Origin: Ignavibacteriaceae bacterium
GTDB taxonomy: Bacteria > Bacteroidota > Ignavibacteria > Ignavibacteriales > Ignavibacteriaceae
Length of the DNA: 7,563 nt
NCBI GenBank assembly: GCA_025449775.1
Contig: JANWIS010000169.1
Location: 1-7,563, forward strand
Reading direction: 5' to 3'
This document shows, in pieces, positions 1 through 4,134 of the stretch (position 1 is the stretch's first letter; each line of letters opens with the position of its first letter). Below the pieces are notes generated by a model. The model did no database searches and was not told where the DNA came from. It was given only the letters and a program-made list of their open reading frames with translations. A program made the position numbers and the translations under genes.

Positions 1-987
1 AAAAGTGAAGCTAAAAATTATTTTCTGTTGAAAGGTGATTGTGTTATTGCAAGAAGTGGATCGGTTGGGAAAGCACATATATTTTCTGGAATTGAAGAAG
101 TCGTCTTTGCTTCTTACTTAATCAGATTAAGATTTAACAAAGAAATCTTATATCCGCCCTACTTCGGAGGTTTTTCTCAGACAAGATTATATTGGAATCA
201 AATCATATCAAATACAAAAGGTGGCGTTCAGCAAAATATAAATACTGAAGGACTCTCAAGAATAAAAATCCCACTTCCACCACTCCCAACCCAAAAACAA
301 ATTGCAGAGATATTAGAAAAAGCAGACGAATCAAAACAAAAACGCAAAGAAGCAAACAAGCTTACAGATGAATTTCTGCAATCAGTATTTATAGAAATGT
401 TTGGCGATCCGGTTAAGAATCCGAAAGGCTGGGAAGTAAAAAATTTTGGAGAAATATCTGAAATAATTATGGGTCAATCTCCAGATGGTTTTTCCTACAA
501 TGTTAGAGGTGAAGGCACACCATTACTAAATGGACCTGCTGAGTTCGGAGAAATTTTTCCTAAAGAAGTTCAATGGACAACTCAGCCAACGAAATTTAGC
601 AAACAAGGTGATATATTGTTTTGTGTAAGAGGAGCTACAGCAGGTAGAATGAACTGGTCAGATAAGGAATATTGTATTGGTCGGGGGCTTGCAACTATTA
701 GATCAAACAATAAATCAAAAATTGAATTCATTTTTCATTTTTTAAAATTTAAATACTCTCAATTCCAAAAACTTGGCCAGGGTAGCACTTTTATTAATCT
801 GAGTAAAGATTTAATAGCTACAATGAAAATTCCCGCTCCTTCTCTATCTCTCCAACAACAATTTGCAGAGATAGTAAACAAAACTGAAGCATTAAAAGAG
901 AAACAAAAACAATCAGAGCAGGAGCTGGAAAATCTTTTTCAGAGCTTAATGCAAAAAGCGTTTAAAGGGGAGTTGGTTTTCAATTAG
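1..987 (+). CDS. hsdS: Type I restriction-modification specificity subunit HsdS (5' end missing)
   Basis: This is the DNA-recognition subunit of a type I restriction-modification complex. It binds the two halves of a split target site and positions HsdM and HsdR. The frame is open to base 1, so the gene starts outside the window; a TTG at base 28 is not a real start. 328 residues are visible, against roughly 400 or more for the family. The layout is the end of the first target-recognition domain, then a conserved linker PLPPLPTQKQIAEIL (about nt 268-312) leading into a Lys/Glu-rich coiled coil (to about nt 400). A second recognition domain follows, from GDPVKNPKGWEV (about nt 403-438) to about nt 830. 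A second IPAPSLSLQQQFAEIV-type linker and coiled coil ends in KAFKGEL. This pseudo-symmetric pattern is diagnostic of HsdS. hsdM presumably lies upstream. The stop overlaps the ribosome binding site of the next gene, which suggests co-transcription. Confidence 0.94.
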   Translation, partial: KSEAKNYFLLKGDCVIARSGSVGKAHIFSGIEEVVFASYLIRLRFNKEILYPPYFGGFSQTRLYWNQIISNTKGGVQQNINTEGLSRIKIPLPPLPTQKQIAEILEKADESKQKRKEANKLTDEFLQSVFIEMFGDPVKNPKGWEVKNFGEISEIIMGQSPDGFSYNVRGEGTPLLNGPAEFGEIFPKEVQWTTQPTKFSKQGDILFCVRGATAGRMNWSDKEYCIGRGLATIRSNNKSKIEFIFHFLKFKYSQFQKLGQGSTFINLSKDLIATMKIPAPSLSLQQQFAEIVNKTEALKEKQKQSEQELENLFQSLMQKAFKGELVFN

Positions 988-990
988 GAG
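986..990 (+). promoter_or_regulatory. Ribosome binding site of the RusA-like gene
   Basis: AGGAG, 5 bases before the ATG at 996, formed partly by the TAG stop codon of hsdS. It fixes the start of the downstream gene and suggests translational coupling to hsdS. Confidence 0.75.
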
Positions 991-995
991 TAACT

Positions 996-1364
996 ATGCA
1001 ATACATAACTGTAAAAATATCTGGCATTCCTTATGGTAAAGACAAACACCGTGGAGATACTGAGGCACCTGAAAGATGGAGTCAAGCAGTTAAGCAGCAA
1101 ACTGTTCATCTTCCAAAAGTAAAAGAAGCCTGCATAATGAAAGTTACATTCCTTCTGCCTTCAGATAAATATCCCACTGACTTTCCGTATGGTCCAGATT
1201 TAGATAACCTTCTTAAAAGATTCCAGGATGCACTCAACGAAACAATCTTTTCAGAAACACAAGGAAAAGATTCCTGCGTCATCAGTATGAATGTTACCAA
1301 AACAAAAGTTATGAATCGGGAAGAAGCCGGGGTTCATTTAGAAATTTTACCGGTGAGTGTTTGA
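996..1364 (+). CDS. RusA-like Holliday junction (crossover junction) endodeoxyribonuclease
   Basis: This is a predicted small dimeric, metal-dependent nuclease that cuts four-way DNA junctions. At 122 residues it matches E. coli RusA (about 120). The family signature is present: GPDLDNLLKRFQDAL at residues 66-80, with acidic D68 and D70, K74 and D78. A further Asp, D92, lies in the GKDSCVI segment that follows. These positions fit RusA's catalytic D70, D72, K76 and D91. Lysines in TKTK (101-104) fall where family members keep a conserved Lys. RusA genes are usually carried by lambdoid prophages, but no phage gene is visible here. The gene begins 8 bases after the hsdS stop behind its own AGGAG, so it looks like part of the type I operon. 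A role in processing branched DNA or recombining the locus is inference. The fold assignment is fairly sure; junction specificity is not shown by sequence. Confidence 0.85.
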   Translation: MQYITVKISGIPYGKDKHRGDTEAPERWSQAVKQQTVHLPKVKEACIMKVTFLLPSDKYPTDFPYGPDLDNLLKRFQDALNETIFSETQGKDSCVISMNVTKTKVMNREEAGVHLEILPVSV

Positions 1365-1383
1365 AAAAATTTTAGTTCATCTT

Positions 1384-1410
1384 CAAGCACAAAAAAGACA
1401 GTATAGATAA
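1384..1410 (+). pseudogene. Gene-tail remnant, copy 1 (…QAQKRQYR stop)
   Basis: Reads Q-A-Q-K-R-Q-Y-R then TAA, the same C-terminus that ends copies 2 (2179-2361) and 3 (3592-3663). It shares 16 identical bases, AAGCACAAAAAAGACA (1385-1400), with both. It begins 20 bases after the stop of the RusA-like gene and has lost everything upstream. Only about 27 bases are alignable, so this copy alone would be weak. The match in bases, frame and stop position to two longer copies makes shared origin likely. Confidence 0.6.
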
Positions 1411-1539
1411 AATGTAAAATGTTTGATGGAAAAATAATATCAGAAAAAGAATACTTGGCCGGCAAAACCTTTGGTGAAGACGGATAAAAATGAAAGGATA
1501 GTTGTTTTATTTATAATTATTTCAATTAATTTACATTTT
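1411..1539. other. Spacer between tail copy 1 and higA
   Basis: About 130 bases of AT-rich sequence. The only reading frame worth noting is a 22-codon ORF on the plus strand (1419-1487), starting MFDGKIISEKEYLAG. It has no convincing ribosome binding site and no family I recognise. It could be the 5' stub of a broken gene or chance. No clear hairpin terminator for higA is visible. Confidence 0.4.
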
Positions 1540-1890
1540 TTAGGCAAGTAAAGATTCTGCTGGTACATCATATTCACTTCTTAATGCTTTCATCATCTTA
1601 ACTGTAAGATTTCTTTTTCTATTCAAAATCTCAGATACTCTATTACTTCCTCCCAACACTTCTGCAAGATCAGATGGCTTTAATCCTAATTGTTCCATCC
1701 TGAATTTTATTGCCTCGATTGGGTCAGGCGGCGCTATCTTAAATTTTTTTGCCTCGTAAGCTTCAATAAGCGTAACTAAAATATCTAATCTATCACCGTC
1801 TTCTGTATCAGGTTTTGCATCAAATATTTTTTCCACTTCATTTAGTGCAACCTGATAATCTGTTTCTTTTTTTATTGGTTTTATTTTCAT
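1540..1890 (-). CDS. higA: HigA-family antitoxin, HTH regulator
   Basis: Antitoxin of a type II toxin-antitoxin pair. It should bind and neutralise the HigB mRNA interferase and repress their shared promoter. The protein has 116 residues from the chosen ATG. Its N-terminal half carries the COG5499-type segment (residues 11-50: ALNEVEKIFDAKP, then LDILVTLIEAYEAK). This is followed by DPIEAIKFRMEQLGL and a Cro/C1-type helix-turn-helix (about 59-112) with the recognition stretch SNRVSEILNRKRNLT. An in-frame ATG six codons upstream (1908) exists. I prefer 1890 because AGAGGA (1899-1904) lies 8 bases before it, the higB stop ends 1 base before it, and MKIKPIKKET is the usual kind of family start. 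It is translationally coupled to higB and transcribed against the surrounding genes. Confidence 0.9.
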   Translation of the reverse strand: MKIKPIKKETDYQVALNEVEKIFDAKPDTEDGDRLDILVTLIEAYEAKKFKIAPPDPIEAIKFRMEQLGLKPSDLAEVLGGSNRVSEILNRKRNLTVKMMKALRSEYDVPAESLLA

Positions 1891-1891
1891 T

Positions 1892-2185
1892 TTATATTTC
1901 CTCTGCATTTATATTATCATATTCAGAATGTGTGCCAATAAATCTTATGTATATGATGCCAAATTTATAGTTAATTTTTACAATGAGTCTAAATGAATTT
2001 CCACTAATATTAAAAACTACTCTGTTATCTTTTAATATACTTGCAGATTTATAATTTTGCTTTATTTCTGCTGGATTCTTCCAATGGGCCTTTTTTGCTT
2101 CATAATACCAGGCTGCCAAAGGCTGCTTTGATTTTTTATTTTTTCCCCAAAATTCTATTAATCTTTTCTTTGCTATAACTCTCAC
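1892..2185 (-). CDS. higB: HigB-family toxin (RelE superfamily mRNA interferase)
   Basis: Predicted ribosome-dependent mRNA endonuclease that halts translation when not bound by HigA. The 97-residue length is normal for the family. Family motifs are MRVIAKKRLIEFWGK at the N-terminus, PLAAWYYEAKKAHW (22-35), the VFNISGNSFRLIVKINY strand pair (57-73) and the C-terminal IRFIGTHSEYDNI (80-92). The start is a GTG at 2185; it fits the conserved MRVIAKK beginning. No Shine-Dalgarno sequence is close by, and the likely promoter ends only 3 bases upstream, so the message may be leaderless or nearly so. Toxin-before-antitoxin order is typical of hig loci. It is unusual here in lying head-on to hsdS/RusA-like and in overlapping the fragmentary gene tail (copy 2) by a few bases. 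Confidence 0.9.
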   Translation of the reverse strand: MRVIAKKRLIEFWGKNKKSKQPLAAWYYEAKKAHWKNPAEIKQNYKSASILKDNRVVFNISGNSFRLIVKINYKFGIIYIRFIGTHSEYDNINAEEI

Positions 2186-2361
2186 AGGTAAATATAAATA
2201 ATTCCCAATTTGGGAACAAATCTGTCAGAAGCAGTTTTGCCGGCGGCGAATCGTGGTATTCAAAGCTCAAAGAAAATTTCAACATAGAGATCATCATCAT
2301 CAACATTCCGGACAATCTTCGCAACTCATTGATAGAAGCACAAAAAAGACAATACCGATAG
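2179..2361 (+). pseudogene. Gene-tail remnant, copy 2: C-terminal ~60 codons of an unidentified protein
   Basis: A plus-strand frame open from 2179 (just after a TAA at 2176) ends at TAG 2361 with no plausible start. The reading is protein-like: SSFAGGESWYSKLKENFNIE, then IIIINIPDNLRNSLIEAQKRQYR. Its last 72 bases (2290-2361) match copy 3 (3592-3663) at 57 of 72 positions. Most differences are synonymous and the stop codon differs (TAG versus TGA), so both descend from functional coding sequence. The 5' part is lost at the boundary with higB, whose promoter now lies inside the fragment on the other strand. I do not recognise the family. Confidence 0.7.
2189..2219 (-). promoter_or_regulatory. 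Predicted higBA promoter with internal palindromic operator
   Basis: On the minus strand, TTTG (plus 2217-2220 complement region) is followed 20 bases later by TATATTTA (complement of 2189-2196). This is close to the Bacteroidota form TTTG-N19-TAnnTTTG. It can also be read as sigma70-like TTGTTC-N17-TATATT. A perfect inverted repeat, TTCCCAA-T-TTGGGAA (2202-2216), fills the spacer between the two elements, where a bound HigA would block RNA polymerase. Promoter and operator are inferred from pattern only. Confidence 0.5.
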
Positions 2362-2394
2362 AAATAAAAAAGAAGCAGAAAGTTTGGTTGGTGT

Positions 2395-2415
2395 TATGCT
2401 GAACCGTTCAGCATA
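2395..2415. terminator. Perfect 21-bp inverted repeat; candidate terminator or REP-like palindrome
   Basis: TATGCTGAAC - C - GTTCAGCATA pairs perfectly (10-bp arms, 1 central base; as RNA a 9-bp stem with a CCG loop). A T-rich run (TTTGTTAGTTTTTA) follows on the plus strand. It lies 33 bases after the stop of tail copy 2, so it may be that lost gene's intrinsic terminator. The T-tract is interrupted and the stem is not GC-rich, so a dispersed palindromic repeat is the alternative. Confidence 0.55.
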
Positions 2416-2427
2416 TTTGTTAGTTTT

Positions 2428-2511
2428 TATCAAGTCATAGATTGAAATATACATAATTTATATCAACTTATAGATTGAGAAAATACTTTGATATATCAAG
2501 TTATAGCTTTA
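2428..2511 (+). repeat. Three 18-bp direct repeats at exact 33-bp period; candidate MmpA operators
   Basis: TATCAAGTCATAGATTGA (2428-2445), TATCAACTTATAGATTGA (2461-2478) and TATCAAGTTATAGCTTTA (2494-2511) differ at 2-3 positions from one another. They start exactly 33 bases apart, about three helical turns, so all face the same side of the DNA. Copies 1 and 2 carry TCAA…TTGA inverted arms. Copy 3 lies between the two elements of the predicted mmpA promoter. The likely ligand is the HTH protein encoded immediately downstream (inference). Confidence 0.7.
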
Positions 2512-2517
2512 TTTTAG
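2487..2517 (+). promoter_or_regulatory. Predicted promoter of the mmpA-mmpB operon
   Basis: TTTG (2487-2490), a 19-base spacer and TATTTTAG (2510-2517) closely fit the Bacteroidota consensus TTTG-N19-TAnnTTTG. They lie 19 bases before the mmpA ATG. A 12-bp perfect palindrome, TTGATATATCAA (2488-2499), overlaps the upstream element and the third operator-like repeat. Repression by an upstream-bound regulator would be expected. Confidence 0.55.
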
Positions 2518-2536
2518 TCTCAAAAATGGTGAAAAT

Positions 2537-3004
2537 ATGAAAACTGAGAAGCAAAACCTGATAATAGATCAGCTTGATAAAAGATTCAAACTGCTTAATA
2601 GTGTTTCTAAAGCTATGGCTGTTCCTTCAAATGGTTGGATAAATACTTTAAGACAAACTCTCAATATGTCGCTCAGGCAGTTGGGTAAAAAATTAAAAGT
2701 AACATCACAAAATATTAACCAATTGGAGAAGCGTGAAATAGACGGAACTATATCAATCCAAAAATTAAAAGATGCAGCTGAGGCTCTTGAAATGAATTTT
2801 GTTTATGCATTCATTCCTAAAGATGGTTCGCTGGAACAATTAATTGATAAACGTGCAAATCAGGTTGCCAAAGATATTGTTATGAGAACCTCACATACAA
2901 TGAAACTTGAAGACCAGGAAAATTCTGAAGAGAGAATTAAAAAAGCGATTAAAGACAGGGCAGAAAAAATTAAAAACGAATTACCAAAATATTTATGGGA
3001 TTAG
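2537..3004 (+). CDS. Mobile mystery protein A, HTH regulator/putative antitoxin partner of the Fic protein
   Basis: A 155-residue XRE-type DNA-binding protein that I recognise as the 'mobile mystery protein A' family (TIGR02612). That family is known as the upstream member of a pair with Fic-domain protein B, often on mobile DNA. Residues 1-30 form a basic N-terminal helix region. A helix-turn-helix occupies about 33-90, with WINTLRQTLNMSLRQLGKKL and the recognition segment TSQNINQLEKRE, then DAAEALEMNFVYAFIPKD. A charged helical tail (100-155) follows. The ATG at 2537 is the only reasonable start; it has no strong Shine-Dalgarno sequence (GGTGA about 5 bases upstream). The gene overlaps mmpB by 10 bases, so the two are translationally coupled. 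It probably autoregulates through the three upstream repeats. I see no Fic-inhibiting (S/T)xxxE(G/N) motif, so an antitoxin mechanism is not evident from sequence. Confidence 0.88.
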   Translation: MKTEKQNLIIDQLDKRFKLLNSVSKAMAVPSNGWINTLRQTLNMSLRQLGKKLKVTSQNINQLEKREIDGTISIQKLKDAAEALEMNFVYAFIPKDGSLEQLIDKRANQVAKDIVMRTSHTMKLEDQENSEERIKKAIKDRAEKIKNELPKYLWD

Positions 3005-3591
3005 ATCTCGACTATGCTGAGGGGCAAACTCCGCTTGATGAAGATGAAAAGGATGGATTGCTTATTCCTACAATAACTACCCGTGGCGAATTAGATGAGT
3101 TTGAACAGCTTGGAGTTGAAAAGGCTAATGAATGGCTTTTAACAAAAAAGTTAAGCATTAGTAAAATTCTTTCGGACGAATTTGTAAAAGATCTGCACAA
3201 AAGAATGTTCAACGATGTTTGGAAATGGGCAGGTGAATTCAGAAAAACGGAAAAGAATATTGGCGTTGATAAGCATATGATAGGTATCGAGTTAAAAAAA
3301 CTACTTGATGATTGTAACTATTGGCTTGAAAAGAAAGTTTTCCCGGAAGATGAAATTGCTGTGAGATTAAGTCACAGGATAGTACTTATTCATCCTTTTG
3401 CAAATGGCAATGGAAGACATTCCCGGCTGCTTGCAGATGTTCTGGTTACAAATGGTTTTGGTAAGTCATATTTTACCTGGGGCAGTATTAGTCTTACCAG
3501 GCAAGGTGAGGTAAGAACAAAATATTTAGAAGCATTAAGAGCAGCAGATAAAAATGATTACAAATCTTTAATAGAATTTGCCAGATTATAA
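2995..3591 (+). CDS. Mobile mystery protein B, Fic-domain protein
   Basis: A 198-residue Fic-fold protein of the 'mobile mystery protein B' family (TIGR02613). Fic proteins usually transfer AMP or another phosphate-linked group from a nucleotide to a target protein hydroxyl. The core motif is HPFANGNGRHSR (residues 133-144), with the catalytic H133, phosphate-binding GNGR (138-141) and R144. N137 replaces the usual Asp/Glu that helps hold the metal ion. The upstream KRMFNDVWKWAGEFRKTEKNIG (69-90) is the typical flap and helix region preceding the Fic motif. The N-terminus (1-25) is acidic. No (S/T)xxxE(G/N) inhibitory helix is seen, so any control probably comes from MmpA or from regulation. 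The ATG lies inside the last codons of mmpA (10-base overlap). The stop TAA abuts directly the third gene-tail remnant. Enzyme activity and target are unknown. Confidence 0.9.
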   Translation: MGLDLDYAEGQTPLDEDEKDGLLIPTITTRGELDEFEQLGVEKANEWLLTKKLSISKILSDEFVKDLHKRMFNDVWKWAGEFRKTEKNIGVDKHMIGIELKKLLDDCNYWLEKKVFPEDEIAVRLSHRIVLIHPFANGNGRHSRLLADVLVTNGFGKSYFTWGSISLTRQGEVRTKYLEALRAADKNDYKSLIEFARL

Positions 3592-3663
3592 ATCATAATA
3601 ATCAACATCCCGAATAGTCTCTGCAAGTCCCTGATAGAAGCACAAAAAAGACAATATCGTTGA
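3592..3663 (+). pseudogene. Gene-tail remnant, copy 3 (23 codons plus stop)
   Basis: Starts at the first base after the mmpB stop. It reads IIIINIPNSLCKSLIEAQKRQYR and ends at TGA 3663, in the same frame as mmpB. It matches 2290-2361 at 57 of 72 bases. Eight of the 13 differing codons are synonymous, four change a residue and one is the stop. It includes the 16 bases shared by all three copies (3638-3653). It marks the right-hand end of the accessory region. Confidence 0.7.
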
Positions 3664-3794
3664 GAAGGTTTTTCACATCGGTTGAGTTATTAACATTACA
3701 ATTCCCACATAACATTTTCACTATTCTTTTCATCTGCACTTTTGTAATTTAACATCGCCTATTAAATTCAAAATCAAAATTCAAAGAAACAACT
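3664..3794. other. Boundary spacer before the rhodanese operon
   Basis: 131 AT-rich bases without a reading frame. A weak promoter candidate is TTTG (3741-3744), 18 bases, then TAAATTCA (3763-3770), about 24 bases before the ATG at 3795; only four of six fixed bases of the second element fit. No strong hairpin is visible. This is where the accessory region gives way to sulfur genes. Confidence 0.35.
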
Positions 3795-4115
3795 ATGAGC
3801 ACTATAGAAAACCTTGACGCCGAAACTTTTCAGAAGAGAATTGAAGAGGATGAGAATGCAGTTCTGTTAGATGTTCGTACTCCAATGGAAAATAAAATGG
3901 CGCGCATTCCCGGCTCAATATTGATTGATATAAACAACCCGGCTTTTACAGAGGAAATAGATAAGCTGGACAAGAAAAAAAGTTACTTCGTTTATTGCAG
4001 AAGCGGTAACCGCAGTTTCCACGCAGGAAATTATATGCTTCAAAACGGATTTGAGAAAGTTTATAATCTAAAGACAGGTATTATCGGGTGGAAAGGTGAA
4101 AAAGAATCTTCGTAA
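3795..4115 (+). CDS. Single-domain rhodanese (sulfurtransferase)
   Basis: A 106-residue cytoplasmic rhodanese, the normal size for a single domain. Rhodaneses carry sulfane sulfur on a cysteine and pass it to thiols, cyanide or partner proteins. Visible landmarks are the N-terminal LLDVRTPMENKMARIPGS (24-41) and the active-site loop CRSGNRS (68-74). C68 is the persulfide-bearing residue and R73 is at the loop end. The C-terminal region YNLKTGIIGWKG (90-101) is a typical rhodanese ending. No signal peptide is seen. It lies 19 bases before the persulfide dioxygenase-rhodanese fusion on the same strand, so the two form a small operon. It may supply sulfur to, or accept it from, the fusion protein. 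The start is supported by MSTIENLDAETF aligning with usual rhodanese beginnings; its ribosome binding site is weak. Confidence 0.92.
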   Translation: MSTIENLDAETFQKRIEEDENAVLLDVRTPMENKMARIPGSILIDINNPAFTEEIDKLDKKKSYFVYCRSGNRSFHAGNYMLQNGFEKVYNLKTGIIGWKGEKESS

Positions 4116-4134
4116 CAAGGAACAGGAAGTTTAA

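Noticed and set aside
28..30. TTG as the start of hsdS
   Set aside because: The frame stays open to base 1 and the protein lacks most of its first recognition domain, so the gene is cut by the window edge.
1..987. Invertible or phase-variable hsdS
   Set aside because: No inverted repeats, second silent hsdS copy, recombinase or simple-sequence tract is visible in the window.
1106..1300. 64-residue minus-strand ORF inside the RusA-like gene
   Set aside because: Antisense shadow of a gene with clear family motifs.
2136..2324. 62-residue minus-strand ORF upstream of higB
   Set aside because: It is an antisense reading of gene-tail copy 2 and the higB 5' end, with His/Met/Ser-rich low-quality protein and no family resemblance.
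2428..2511. CRISPR array
   Set aside because: Repeats are 18 bases with 15-base gaps, only three copies, and mismatched. They abut a promoter, so operator sites fit better.
3012..3212. 66-residue Ser-rich minus-strand ORF inside mmpB
   Set aside because: Antisense shadow of the Fic gene; composition is that of reverse-read acidic codons.
1384..3663. Integron cassette array
   Set aside because: The modules and repeated ends suggested cassettes, but the repeats are coding-frame gene tails without the paired attC core sites. No integrase is visible, and higBA carries its own promoter in the opposite direction.
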